A stretch of DNA of 64,000 nt, from NCBI RefSeq assembly GCF_025465275.1, contig NZ_JAODNK010000043.1:1-64000 (forward strand). The letters are read 5' to 3'. The notes under the pieces are model-generated. The model saw only the letters and a program-made list of their open reading frames with translations. It was not told where the DNA came from and did not search any database. Shown here piece by piece: positions 29,603 to 37,695 of this stretch. Both the position numbers and the translations under genes were made by a program. Each line of letters begins with the position of its first letter. The stretch's first letter is position 1. This stretch comes from Nocardia sp. GTDB taxonomy: Bacteria; Actinomycetota; Actinomycetes; Mycobacteriales; Mycobacteriaceae.

Positions 29603-29901
29603 TGATCGATCCCATCAGCCTCACCCTCGGCGCCGCACTGGTCGGCGGTGGCTGGGTGCTCGGCCGCTTCGGTTCCCGCCGGAACAAGCAGCCCAAGCAG
29701 CTCGCACAAGCCACCGCGTTGTGCGGCTGCGGCCACGATCTCGCCGTGCACGATCGGGAGGGCAGTCGCTGTCACGGCGAAACCTTCCGCAAGAACGGCC
29801 ACGGCCTCAAGGAGTGGGCGAGCTGCAACTGCCGGCGCTACACCGGCCCGACCCCGATCGAAGATTTCTTCGTCCCCCCGGCCCTGCCGCCGACCCCCTG
29901 A
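29602..29901 (+). CDS. Small Cys-rich protein with N-terminal membrane segment
   Basis: 99 residues from GTG 29602 (106 if the ATG at 29581 is used). A short hydrophobic helix (ISLTLGAALVGGGWVLG) precedes a basic stretch and six Cys/His-rich positions: LCGCGHDLAVHDREGSRCHG and CNCRR. This looks like an anchored zinc-binding domain facing the cytoplasm. No known family is recognised. GTG is preferred because the -10 box TATACT is 6 bases upstream and the ATG lies inside the palindrome at 29570-29583. Confidence 0.68.
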   Translation: MIDPISLTLGAALVGGGWVLGRFGSRRNKQPKQLAQATALCGCGHDLAVHDREGSRCHGETFRKNGHGLKEWASCNCRRYTGPTPIEDFFVPPALPPTP

Positions 29902-29908
29902 AATGCCG

Positions 29909-29939
29909 AACGCCGGTCCCCTGCAAGGGAACCGGCGTC
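29909..29939. terminator. Bidirectional terminator
   Basis: ACGCCGGT-CCCCT and its near-complement AGGGA-ACCGGCGT with a short loop, between the convergent small protein and aldehyde dehydrogenase genes. Confidence 0.75.
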
Positions 29940-29950
29940 CTAGGCGCTGT

Positions 29951-31459
29951 TTACTTGTTGCGCCCGTGCAGGAACGGCACGATCTTGCGCAGCAGCTTCA
30001 TGGTGCTGTCGGTCCGCGAGTACGACAGCAGCGCCATACCCGGAATCGTGAAGCGCTGCACCGCGATCGAATGCGGCCGCGAGAATTCCAGCAGCCCCGG
30101 TGCACCGTGGATGCGCCCGATACCGGAATCGCCGACGCCGCCGAACGGCAGTCCGGAGATGGCGGCGTAGCTGAGCACCGAATTCACCGAGGTGCAGCCG
30201 ACATTCAGGCGGCGCGCGATCTCCAGCCCGTGCTTGGCCGAGTACACCGCCGAGCCCAGTCCGTACTTGCTCTTATTGGTCAGCTCGACCGCTTCGTCGA
30301 TGCCGTTGACGGTGCGAATGGTGACGGTCGGCCCGAAGGTCTCCTCGCACACCGCATCCGAGGATTCGTCGGTATCGACCAGGATGACCGGCTCGATGAA
30401 CGGACCCTTGATGGATTCGGGCCCGCCGAGCACGGCGGTGCCACCGTTCTTCAGCGCGTCCTCGATATGCCGCCGCACGATATCGATCTGGCTGGGCATG
30501 GTCATCGGCCCGTAGGAGGCCTTGTCGTCCGAGCCCGGCTTGATATCGGTGAGAATTCGCTTGACCTCGGCAATGAACGGCTCAGCGATCGACTTGTCGA
30601 CGTAGACCCGCTCGACGCCCGCGCAGGTCTGCCCGGAGTTGGAGGTGGCGCCCCACGCGACCGCGTCCGCCGCGGCCTTGATATCGGCGTCTGCGGCCAC
30701 GATCACCGCATCCTTGCCGCCGCACTCCAGCAGTACCGGGGTGAGCGAGTCGGCCGCGGAGGCCATGATCTTCTTACCGGTCGCGGTCGATCCGGTGAAC
30801 GCCAGCTTGTTCACGCCCGCGCGCACCAGCGCGGCACCGGTGGCGCCGAAGCCGTTGATGGCGACGAAGACACCGTCCGGCAGGTCCGGATTCGCCTCGG
30901 CGAAGGCGGCGGCGACGAAATTGCCGATGCCCGTGGAGAATTCGCTCGGCTTGAACACGACCGTATTACCGGCGGCGAGCGCATAGGCAATGGACCCGTT
31001 GGGGGTGTAGATCGGGTAGTTCCACGGCCCGATGATGCCGACCACGCCCAGCGGACGCTGCTCCACATGCGCGGAGAAGTTCGACATCAGCGCACCCGGC
31101 GAGACCTTCTTCGGCTTGAGCACCTTCTCGGCATTGGAGGCCGCCCACTTGATGTGCTCGAGCACCAGCATGAGCTCGAGGTAGGCGTCGTCGAGCGGCT
31201 TGCCGTTCTCGGCGTGGATGAGCGCGCACAGCTCGTCGGATTTCGCGACCAGCTTGCTGTTCCAGCGCAGCAGATGCCGCTTGCGCTCGGCGTAGCTCAG
31301 CGCGCCCCAGGTGGCGGCGGCGGTGCGGGCCTTGGCGACGGCGGCGTGCACTGCGGCCTCGTCATCGATCTTGTAAGTGGCGAGAACCGCGCCGGTGGCG
31401 GGGTTGACGGAGGTCAGCACGGCGTCCTGATCGATCGGGGCGGTGTCGGTAGCAGGCAT
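29951..31459 (-). CDS. NAD(P)-dependent aldehyde dehydrogenase
   Basis: 502 residues of the ALDH superfamily, possibly succinate-semialdehyde dehydrogenase-like. GIIGPWNYP, the cofactor loop FTGSTATGKKI, the general-base Glu in LLECGGKDAV and the catalytic Cys in SGQTCAGVERVYV are all present, and GVGDSGIGRIHG is the late glycine motif. Substrate cannot be told from sequence. ATG 31459 (MPATDTAPI) is preferred over the upstream frame to 31516. Divergent from the SRAP gene. Confidence 0.88.
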   Translation of the reverse strand: MPATDTAPIDQDAVLTSVNPATGAVLATYKIDDEAAVHAAVAKARTAAATWGALSYAERKRHLLRWNSKLVAKSDELCALIHAENGKPLDDAYLELMLVLEHIKWAASNAEKVLKPKKVSPGALMSNFSAHVEQRPLGVVGIIGPWNYPIYTPNGSIAYALAAGNTVVFKPSEFSTGIGNFVAAAFAEANPDLPDGVFVAINGFGATGAALVRAGVNKLAFTGSTATGKKIMASAADSLTPVLLECGGKDAVIVAADADIKAAADAVAWGATSNSGQTCAGVERVYVDKSIAEPFIAEVKRILTDIKPGSDDKASYGPMTMPSQIDIVRRHIEDALKNGGTAVLGGPESIKGPFIEPVILVDTDESSDAVCEETFGPTVTIRTVNGIDEAVELTNKSKYGLGSAVYSAKHGLEIARRLNVGCTSVNSVLSYAAISGLPFGGVGDSGIGRIHGAPGLLEFSRPHSIAVQRFTIPGMALLSYSRTDSTMKLLRKIVPFLHGRNK

Positions 31460-31605
31460 GATTGGCAGCGGTCCCTTTACGAGAGTGTGATGCGACGAAC
31501 GTCTCATACGTTCCAAGTGAAGTCAATTGCCCTCACTTTACCCGCGAGTGCTTCAAGGTGTGGGAAGTCTCGAATCTGTCGGTGTCCGGTGGCAGCATGG
31601 TGACC

Positions 31606-32382
31606 ATGTGCGGTAGGTACGCGACAACCACGAATCCCGCCACGCTGGCCGCCGAACTCGATGCTCTCGACGAGACGAGTGCCGGCAACGGCAAGGGCTT
31701 CGACCCGAACTACAACGTGGCGCCCACGAATCAGGTGCTCACAGTGGTGGAGCGGCACGACCGCGACCACCCGCAGGACCCGGCGACACTACGCATCCGG
31801 GCCATGCGCTGGGGTCTGATCCCGCCCTGGAGCAAGGCTTCCGAGCCCGGCATCCCGGCCAAGGGCAAACCGCTCTTCAATGCCCGTGCCGATAAGGCTG
31901 CCACCACCGCATCCTTCCGCGATGCCGTGAAGAAGCGCCGCTGCCTGGTCCCCATGGACGGCTGGTACGAGTGGGTGACCGAACCGGGCGGTTCGGGCAA
32001 GGCCGTCAAACAGCCCTTCTTCATGTCCAGGGCGGACGGTGAGCGCCTCTATATGGCCGGTCTCTGGTCGGTCTGGCGCGACCGCAGTCTGGGCGACGAG
32101 GCGCAGCCCCTGCTGTCCTGCACCATCCTGACCACGGACGCTGTCGGCGACCTCACCAAGATCCACGACCGCATGCCACTACCCATGCCCCGCGAGCACT
32201 GGGCCGCCTGGCTGGACCCGGACCACCCCGCACCGGAAGAACTCCTGGAAACCCCACGCCCCGAGGATGTTTCGGACATCCTCATCCGTCCGGTGCCGTT
32301 ATTGGTGAACAGCGTCCGCAATAACGGGCCCGAGCTATTGAGCAAGGTGGACGAACAGGCCGGTCAGATCAGTCTGATCTGA
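31606..32382 (+). CDS. SRAP-domain abasic-site shield protein (YedK/HMCES)
   Basis: 258 residues. YedK/HMCES proteins crosslink covalently to abasic sites in single-stranded DNA through Cys2. ATG 31606 is therefore the start, since it gives MCGRYATT with Cys exactly second; upstream in-frame Met codons would destroy the active site. Supporting blocks are NYNVAPTNQVLTV, MRWGLIPPW, FNARADKA, RRCLVPMDGWYEW and the late IHDRMPLPM with the catalytic His. The Glu of DGWYEW is also conserved. Homologue of Rv3226c in the same neighbourhood. Confidence 0.93.
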   Translation: MCGRYATTTNPATLAAELDALDETSAGNGKGFDPNYNVAPTNQVLTVVERHDRDHPQDPATLRIRAMRWGLIPPWSKASEPGIPAKGKPLFNARADKAATTASFRDAVKKRRCLVPMDGWYEWVTEPGGSGKAVKQPFFMSRADGERLYMAGLWSVWRDRSLGDEAQPLLSCTILTTDAVGDLTKIHDRMPLPMPREHWAAWLDPDHPAPEELLETPRPEDVSDILIRPVPLLVNSVRNNGPELLSKVDEQAGQISLI

Positions 32383-32388
32383 CCGGCC
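32358..32388. terminator. Bidirectional terminator overlapping SRAP stop
   Basis: 14-bp perfect arms GGCCGGTCAGATCA / TGATCTGACCGGCC with a 3-base loop, between convergent genes. The last SRAP codons form part of the stem. Confidence 0.75.
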
Positions 32389-32404
32389 CGCACGAATCAA
32401 TCTG

Positions 32405-32716
32405 CTAGAGATCGCATTTCACCGAAGGCAGGGCGATATTCAGCCCGCACTTGAACGCGCCGGTGGCCAGATCGATGATCTTCGTCGTCATGGTGCCGCC
32501 CAGCTTGCCGGCCTTTTCGGGCTTCTCGTCCTTCTGTGGCGCTTGCTGCCCGGGCGCCGACGGATCGGGTCCGAGCGGATAGTTCGGATTTTGGGGAGCG
32601 ACGGTGATGGGGGCCGCCGTCGCGGTGGCTGCCGTCAGCGGGCCGGACGCCAGCGCTACGAGCAGTGCGCCGGAGACGGCTACCACGCTGGTTCGAAATC
32701 GCTGATGGGGAGACAT
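32405..32716 (-). CDS. Small secreted protein
   Basis: 103 residues. The basic start MSPHQRFRTS, hydrophobic VVAVSGALLVALASGPLTA and ATATAAP form a signal peptide. The mature part is Pro-rich (NPNYPLGPDPSAPGQQAP) and ends with two Cys (FKCGLNIALPSVKC) that could form a disulfide. Layout is like the truncated protein at 1-263. Function unknown. ATG 32716 is chosen from the signal peptide; the frame is open to 32851 but that part overlaps the MFS terminator. Confidence 0.72.
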   Translation of the reverse strand: MSPHQRFRTSVVAVSGALLVALASGPLTAATATAAPITVAPQNPNYPLGPDPSAPGQQAPQKDEKPEKAGKLGGTMTTKIIDLATGAFKCGLNIALPSVKCDL

Positions 32717-32806
32717 AAACGCATCACATCCTCGAGTCGGGCGAACCTGGCGAGAGGGGGAAACGTACAAAAACGACAAATACGCACTGAGACAAGTAAC
32801 GCACAG

Positions 32807-32838
32807 AGTGGGCCGCGATCCGGGGATCGCGGCCCACT
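32807..32838 (-). terminator. Terminator of MFS efflux gene
   Basis: 14-bp perfect arms AGTGGGCCGCGATC / GATCGCGGCCCACT with a 4-base loop, 38 bases past the stop. Confidence 0.82.
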
Positions 32839-32875
32839 TTGTGCGTGTCAAGGCACTGGTCAGGTGCCCATATTG

Positions 32876-34564
32876 CTAGCCGATCGCCGCAGCGGCGGCC
32901 TCTTCGATCTTCTCCTGCCGGGCCTGGATACCACCGGAGGTGCGCAGCGGCACTTCCTTCCAGAACATCACCAGGATCAGCGCGATGAGCGCGACCGCGG
33001 CAGCCACGAGGAACACGGTGTCCATGGCGTTGGCGAAGCCGACCTTGAGCGGATGCGCCAGCGTCGGATTCACCTTCTGGATGATCGAGCTGTCGTCGAG
33101 CACCTTCGCCGCGGCGGCCTGGTCGTGCTGAGCGAGACCGGTGGCCAGCGCCACATCGGCCGGATTGCTGCTCTGCATGCCGTCCCTGATCGCCTGCTGG
33201 TACGACGATGTTGTTGCGGCGGACTGCAATTCGGTGCTGATATTCGGCCCGATCTGCGAGAACATGATCGACAGGAAGACCGCGACACCCAGGGTTCCGC
33301 CGATCTGCCGGAAGAAGGTCGCGGCCGCGGTGGACACGCCCATATCCTGCGGCGGCAGCGCGTTCTGAATCGCCAGCGTCAGCGGCTGCATCAGATTGCC
33401 CAGGCCGAGGCCCACAATGAGCATGAACAGCATGGCCACGTACAGCGGGGTGTCCGCGCCGATGAAGTGCAGCATGAACAGACCCAGCACCAGCAGGCCC
33501 GCGCCCAGCGGCGGGAAGATCTTGTAGCGGCCGGTGCGAGAGATGGTCTGACCGGCGAAGATCGAGGCCGTCATCATGCCGACCACCAGCGGCAGCATCT
33601 GCATACCGGCGAGGGTCGGGCTGGAACCACGCACCACCTGCAGGTACTGCGGCAGCATGGTCATGCCACCGAACATGGCCGAGCCGACCACGATCGAAAT
33701 GGCCACGCCGAGTGCGAAGGTCGAGTTCTTGAACATGCGCAGCGGAATCAGTGCGGCATCACCGAGTTTGGCCTGCACCGCGATGAATCCGATCAAGCCG
33801 AGCGCACCGACCACGTAGCAGACCATGGAGTTGGTACTGCCCCAGCCCCAGATGCGGCCCTGTTCGGCGACGACCAGCAGCGGCACCAGTCCGATGGCCA
33901 TGGTGAGCACGCCGAACCAGTCGACGGTCGCCTTGGATCGCTGCACCTTGGGCAGCTTCAGCACGCGGGACACGACGGCCAGCGCGATGATGCCCAGCGG
34001 CACGTTCACCAGGAACACCCAGCGCCAGCCGGTGATCCCGAGGATCTCGTTCTGACCGGAGATGATGCCGCCGAGGACCGGGCCGGCCACGCTGGAGGTA
34101 CCGAACACGGCCAGGAAGTAACCCTGGTAGCGAGCGCGCTCACGCGGCCCGACCATATCGCCGAGGATGGTCAGCGCCAGCGACATCAGACCGCCCGCGC
34201 CCAGACCCTGGAAGGCCCGGAAGGCCGCCAGCTCGTACATGGACGAGGCGAAGGCGCACAGCAGCGAACCGGCCACGAAGATCGAGATGGCCGCCAGATA
34301 GAACGGCTTGCGGCCGTACATATCCGAGAGCTTGCCGTACAGGGGAGTGGAGAGGGTCGCGGTGATCAGGTACGCGGTGGTGACCCACGCCTGCATCGAA
34401 TAACCCTGCAGGTCATCGGCAATGGTGCGGATCGACGTCGACACGATGGTCTGGTCGAGCGCGCCGAGCAGCATGCCGAGCAGCAGGCCGCTGAGCACGA
34501 CCATGATTTGTTTGTGTGTGAAACCGGCGGTGGACTGCGGTTCCATTTCTGCTGTAGTCGTCAC
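32876..34564 (-). CDS. DHA2-family drug efflux MFS transporter
   Basis: 562 residues with about 14 hydrophobic helices, the EmrB/QacA layout of proton-driven drug exporters. Family motifs are LGALDQTIVSTSIRTIADDL near the start, TPLYGKLSDMYGRK (motif A) and a motif C-like GPVLGGIIS. The GTG start overlaps the stop of the upstream MarR gene by 4 bases (GTGA), so the repressor and pump form one operon controlled by the operator array at 35135-35178. Substrate unknown. Confidence 0.92.
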   Translation of the reverse strand: MTTTAEMEPQSTAGFTHKQIMVVLSGLLLGMLLGALDQTIVSTSIRTIADDLQGYSMQAWVTTAYLITATLSTPLYGKLSDMYGRKPFYLAAISIFVAGSLLCAFASSMYELAAFRAFQGLGAGGLMSLALTILGDMVGPRERARYQGYFLAVFGTSSVAGPVLGGIISGQNEILGITGWRWVFLVNVPLGIIALAVVSRVLKLPKVQRSKATVDWFGVLTMAIGLVPLLVVAEQGRIWGWGSTNSMVCYVVGALGLIGFIAVQAKLGDAALIPLRMFKNSTFALGVAISIVVGSAMFGGMTMLPQYLQVVRGSSPTLAGMQMLPLVVGMMTASIFAGQTISRTGRYKIFPPLGAGLLVLGLFMLHFIGADTPLYVAMLFMLIVGLGLGNLMQPLTLAIQNALPPQDMGVSTAAATFFRQIGGTLGVAVFLSIMFSQIGPNISTELQSAATTSSYQQAIRDGMQSSNPADVALATGLAQHDQAAAAKVLDDSSIIQKVNPTLAHPLKVGFANAMDTVFLVAAAVALIALILVMFWKEVPLRTSGGIQARQEKIEEAAAAAIG

Positions 34565-35112
34565 GAATTACTCTCTGGGGACTCGATTTTCGGAAGAATT
34601 TTGGATGTGCCCTTGGGGTAGAGGGCAGCCATCTTGAGACTGCGGGTCTGCTCGTAGCCGTCGACGAACCTGCTCAGCAGGGTGACGAAGGATTCCTGCT
34701 CGTCAGGGGTCCAGTCGGCCATGATGTCGCGCAGTGTCTCGTTGCGCCGTACTCGGATCTCGGCGGCTACGTCGTGCCCTGCGGCGGTCACCGCCAGCAC
34801 GCTGACCCGGCCGTCGGCGGGGTCGGCACGGCGTTCGATGAAACCGCGTTTCACCAGGTTCGCCGCCTGCCGGCTGATGGTCGAGGCGTCCGAGTAGAGC
34901 GCCTCGGCGAGGGCCCCGGAGCGCATCGGCCCGTTGTGGATCAGCTTGAACAGGATGGCGAACGCGGCGGGTTCGACCTCGCCGTCGGTGGCCGCGGCGA
35001 TCTGCGCATTGGCGCGATCCCGCAGTCTGTTCAAACGAATGATCTGGGTGGCGACGGTGTCGGCCACGTCGTCGGTGACGGGGCAACTGGGTTGCGCCTG
35101 GTCATCGGTCAC
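34561..35112 (-). CDS. MarR-family transcriptional regulator
   Basis: 183 residues. The winged helix reads GALAEALYSDASTISRQAANLVKRGFIERRADPADGRVSVLAVT, the MarR recognition helix and wing. It probably represses its own operon and the downstream efflux pump until a drug binds. GTG 35112 is chosen because AAGGAGG lies 8 bases upstream; the frame is open to 35154. A C-terminal extension (SLKMAALYPKGTSKILPKIE) follows the usual fold. Confidence 0.9.
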   Translation of the reverse strand: MTDDQAQPSCPVTDDVADTVATQIIRLNRLRDRANAQIAAATDGEVEPAAFAILFKLIHNGPMRSGALAEALYSDASTISRQAANLVKRGFIERRADPADGRVSVLAVTAAGHDVAAEIRVRRNETLRDIMADWTPDEQESFVTLLSRFVDGYEQTRSLKMAALYPKGTSKILPKIESPESNS

Positions 35113-35134
35113 GGGTCCACCTCCTTGCATCAAA

Positions 35135-35178
35135 CAACTGCTTGTGTCTATCAACTGCTTGTAGCAATCAACTAGTTG
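35135..35178. promoter_or_regulatory. Triple operator array before marR
   Basis: CAACTGCTTG at 35135-35144 and 35152-35161 and the perfect palindrome CAACTAGTTG at 35169-35178, each starting exactly 17 bp after the last. The array starts 23 bp before the marR start codon, so it likely overlaps the promoter. Confidence 0.75.
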
Positions 35179-35237
35179 TACTCAGCAAGTATGTGGAGAT
35201 AGTTGTTCCTTGGCAAGTTATTTTCGGCGGGGGTGTC

Positions 35238-35729
35238 TCAGCTCACTGCGACCGCGGCGGTAACGGCGCTGGTCAGCCGTACCAGCTCGGCCGGATCGAG
35301 CTCGATTTCCAGCCCGCGCCGCCCGGCGCTGCACAGCACCCGATCGAACCCGAGTGCGGATTCGTCGATGACGGTCGGCAGCCGCTTCCGCTGGCCGAGC
35401 GGCGAAATCCCGCCCAGCACATAGCCTGTCGTGCGTTCCACCTTCGCCCTGTCGGCCATGACGGCCTTGCCGTCACCGAGCGCCGCGGCCGCCGCCTTGA
35501 GCGAAAGCTTGGCCGGAACCGGCAGCACCGCCACCGCGAGCCCGCCCGAACCGAGCTCGATGACCAGCGTCTTGAAGATCTGTTCCGCGCTCACCCCGAG
35601 TTCCGCCGCAAGCGCAGCCACCGCCTCCGCACCGTAGGAATCGCTGCGCGGATCGTGCGGGTAGGCGTGCACCCGGTGCTCCACTGCTGCCTGCACCAGT
35701 GCCTTGATCGCGGGGGTCGAAGCTGCCAT
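35238..35729 (-). CDS. ybaK: Cys-tRNA(Pro)/Cys-tRNA(Cys) deacylase, YbaK/EbsC type
   Basis: 163 residues of the YbaK fold, which removes Cys mischarged on tRNA(Pro). Blocks [47 protein letters not shown] match the family, including the catalytic Lys region KTL. The ATG start has TAGGGT (35736-35741) 6 bases upstream, so the mRNA is probably leaderless. Adjacent, divergent to sigH; a YbaK-like gene also flanks sigH in M. tuberculosis, where it is broken in two. Confidence 0.9.
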   Translation of the reverse strand: MAASTPAIKALVQAAVEHRVHAYPHDPRSDSYGAEAVAALAAELGVSAEQIFKTLVIELGSGGLAVAVLPVPAKLSLKAAAAALGDGKAVMADRAKVERTTGYVLGGISPLGQRKRLPTVIDESALGFDRVLCSAGRRGLEIELDPAELVRLTSAVTAAVAVS

Positions 35730-35785
35730 GCGCCCACCCTAAACAGCGGCCCACCGCGCGAGATACCGATTTTTCGCGTCCTCGG

Positions 35786-35811
35786 GGAACATGGCGACCA
35801 CTCGGCCTGTT
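35786..35811 (+). promoter_or_regulatory. SigH-type autoregulatory promoter
   Basis: GGAAC (35786-35790, within GGGGAAC) and GTT (35809-35811) with an 18-base spacer, the consensus of SigR/SigH promoters. The transcript would begin near 35818, upstream of both candidate sigH starts. Confidence 0.72.
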
Positions 35812-35854
35812 GCATGCCATACGCGTTATGTTTCCCATCACGAAGGAGGAGTCG

Positions 35855-36679
35855 GTGACCGTTCTGGTCCAGGAACGCCCGGTGCGCTTGGTGCTGCACC
35901 CTGCCGGTTTCCCGGCGCTCACCCCGCTCGCGGTAGATTCGACAGCTACGGCGATCGAAGGGAACAACGTGACGAGCGACGACGACATGGTCGTTCGCCT
36001 GCCCGATGACGACTCGGATACTGCCGAGACCATCCAGGCCGGCGACAACGGCACCGACGACGGCACGGAACGTGCGCGCAGCACGGAGACCCCCCAGGAA
36101 CTGACGCGCCGATTCGAGCGCGACGCACTGCCGCTGCTCGATCAGCTCTACGGCGCGGCCCTGCGCATGACGCGCAATCCGGCCGACGCCGAGGATCTGG
36201 TCCAGGAGACCTTCGCCAAGGCGTACCAGGGCTTCCGGTCCTTCCGCGAGGGCACCAATCTGCGGGCGTGGCTGTACCGCATCCTCACCAATACCTACAT
36301 CAACTCGTATCGGAAGAAGCAGCGCCAGCCCGCGCAGTATCCGACCGACGAGATCAGCGACTGGCAGCTGGCCGCCACCGCCGAGCACACCTCACAGGGT
36401 TTGCGCTCGGCCGAGATGGAGGCGCTCGAGGCCCTGCCCGACGACGACATCAAGCGGGCTCTACAGGAGCTGCCGGAGGAATTCCGGATGGCGGTGTATT
36501 ACGCCGACGTGGAGGGCTTCCCCTACAAGGAAATCGCCGAGATCATGGGAACCCCCATCGGAACCGTCATGTCCCGCCTGCACCGCGGCCGTAAGCAGCT
36601 CAAGGGCCTGCTCGCCGACGTGGCCCGGGAACGCGGATTCAACCGGGGCAGCGATACGCGTCAGGAGGTCACCCAGTGA
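35855..36679 (+). CDS. sigH: ECF sigma factor SigH (SigR-like), two possible starts
   Basis: Thiol-oxidative and heat stress sigma factor. Region 2 is [54 protein letters not shown] and region 4 ends [32 protein letters not shown] 35855 has a strong AAGGAGGA and gives 274 residues; internal GTG 35969 has AAGGGA and gives 236 residues, nearer M. tuberculosis SigH. The upstream SigH-type promoter would make a message including both, like the long, unstable SigR' isoform of Streptomyces. The stop overlaps rsrA by 4 bases. Confidence 0.94.
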   Translation: MTVLVQERPVRLVLHPAGFPALTPLAVDSTATAIEGNNVTSDDDMVVRLPDDDSDTAETIQAGDNGTDDGTERARSTETPQELTRRFERDALPLLDQLYGAALRMTRNPADAEDLVQETFAKAYQGFRSFREGTNLRAWLYRILTNTYINSYRKKQRQPAQYPTDEISDWQLAATAEHTSQGLRSAEMEALEALPDDDIKRALQELPEEFRMAVYYADVEGFPYKEIAEIMGTPIGTVMSRLHRGRKQLKGLLADVARERGFNRGSDTRQEVTQ

Positions 36680-36957
36680 GCGACGAGATGGACATGGACT
36701 GCACGGCGGTGCTCGCCGACGTGTGGCTGCTCCTGGACAACGAATGCGACGAGACCATCAAGGCCCGTCTCCAAGAGCACATCAACCGCTGCTCGCCCTG
36801 CATCGAGGCCTACGGCCTCGAGGAGAAGCTCAAATCCCTGCTCAACCGCAAATGCGGCGGCGAGCGCGCCCCCGACTCCCTGCGCGCCCGTCTCACCATG
36901 GAAATCCGGACCACCTTCACGCTCCCCCGCCTCCCCGATACTTCAGCGCCCGACTGA
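36676..36957 (+). CDS. rsrA: Zinc anti-sigma factor (RsrA/RshA)
   Basis: 93 residues of the ZAS family that sequesters SigH in reducing conditions and releases it on disulfide formation. The zinc/redox motif is HINRCSPC (HxxxCxxC), with further Cys at positions 9, 24 and 60. GTG start overlaps the sigH stop (GTGA), coupling synthesis of sigma and anti-sigma. Its last nine residues (RLPDTSAPD) and the TGA stop lie inside family A repeat copy 4, so the native C-terminus has been replaced or extended by the element. Confidence 0.93.
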   Translation: MSDEMDMDCTAVLADVWLLLDNECDETIKARLQEHINRCSPCIEAYGLEEKLKSLLNRKCGGERAPDSLRARLTMEIRTTFTLPRLPDTSAPD

Positions 36958-37049
36958 GTGCCGTCGCCGGTCACACACGCGTGCCGGCGGTTAGGCGCCA
37001 CCCCGATTTTGGGGGTACCCGGGGAGTTACCCGGACCTCACGAAATCAG
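36927..37049 (-). repeat. Dispersed repeat family A, copy 4
   Basis: Inverted 123-bp copy. On the reverse strand it opens CTGATTTCGTGAGGTCCGGG, then TAACTCCCC, and ends TATCGGGGAGGCGG. Its first 31 bases (forward strand) are the 3' end of rsrA. Confidence 0.8.
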
Positions 37050-37074
37050 TCGTCACGTTCCGTAGAAATAGCTT

Positions 37075-37110
37075 GAGCGGCACTCTTCCCGCTGGGAAGT
37101 GGTGCCGCTC
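37075..37110 (-). terminator. Terminator of bL37 gene
   Basis: GAGCGGCAC / GTGCCGCTC arms enclosing a smaller CTTCCC/GGGAAG stem, 28 bases past the bL37 stop. Confidence 0.7.
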
Positions 37111-37137
37111 AGTGCTTTTGGAGCTAGGTACTGCAAC

Positions 37138-37212
37138 TCAGGCGTTCGGACGCTTGCCGTGGTTGGCTGCGTTCTTCTTCCGGCTGCGCTTCTTACGGCC
37201 ACGCTTACCCAT
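37138..37212 (-). CDS. Ribosomal protein bL37 (24 residues)
   Basis: Very short gene: ATG 37212, TGA ending at 37138, 24 residues, 11 of them Lys or Arg. It begins MGKRGRKKRSRKK and ends NHGKRPNA, nearly the pattern of the 24-residue actinobacterial large-subunit protein bL37 seen in mycobacterial ribosome structures (AKRGRKK...NHGKRPNA). AAGGGAGA lies 5-6 bases upstream of the ATG and a hairpin follows the stop. It is too short for most gene callers. Divergent from the TB7.3 gene. Confidence 0.88.
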   Translation of the reverse strand: MGKRGRKKRSRKKNAANHGKRPNA

Positions 37213-37301
37213 GGGTAGTCTCCCTTCTGTTCATGGCATTCTTTCATGTGTGGTTGTCTGTACCTTCATCGGATACAGGGTCAACGGAAACAAGGAGCCT
37301 C

Positions 37302-37517
37302 ATGGCCGAGGAAGTGCTCGCGGAGATGGTGTCCACCGTCTACCAGATCGTCGCCACTGTGGGCGATCAGGTGAAGGAGGGTGACACGCTGGTAATCCTC
37401 GAGTCGATGAAGATGGAGATCCCGGTCGTGGCCGAGATCGACGGCACTGTTGCCTCCATCAACGTCAAGCCCGGCGATGTGATCCAGAAGGACGACCTGA
37501 TCGCCGTCATCAGCTGA
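37302..37517 (+). CDS. Biotinylated protein TB7.3 (biotin/lipoyl attachment domain)
   Basis: 71 residues forming a single biotinyl domain. The biotinylation site is ESMKMEIPV (acceptor Lys near residue 36), flanked by VKEGDTLVILE and VKPGDVIQKDDLIAVIS. Stand-alone biotinyl proteins of this type (Rv3221c in M. tuberculosis) resemble a carrier protein of a carboxylase, but no carboxylase subunit is nearby, so the partner is unknown. AAGGAG before ATG 37302 fixes the start. Confidence 0.92.
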   Translation: MAEEVLAEMVSTVYQIVATVGDQVKEGDTLVILESMKMEIPVVAEIDGTVASINVKPGDVIQKDDLIAVIS

Positions 37518-37529
37518 CGGTATCTTCGG

Positions 37530-37643
37530 CCTCCGCTTCGCTCCGGCGGGTTCGTGGCCCTGGGAGTCTCGTTCTTCCCTCCCTCCGCTCCTCCGCTGCG
37601 CTCCCCCGCTCCACTCAGTCCAGAACGAGACGGGCCACGAACA
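37530..37643. repeat. Dispersed hairpin repeat family B, copy B2
   Basis: CCTCCGCTTCGCTCCGGCGG, then arms GGTTCGTGGCCC plus GTCTCGTTCT (37566-37575), a pyrimidine-rich loop, and AGAACGAGAC (37622-37631) plus GGGCCACGAAC. It lies between TB7.3 and pdtaS and could act as a terminator. Confidence 0.82.
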
Positions 37644-37695
37644 TGGGAGCGTGGGAAGATACCCAATGTTGTGGGTATCAGAGGAGCGAGGGTGA

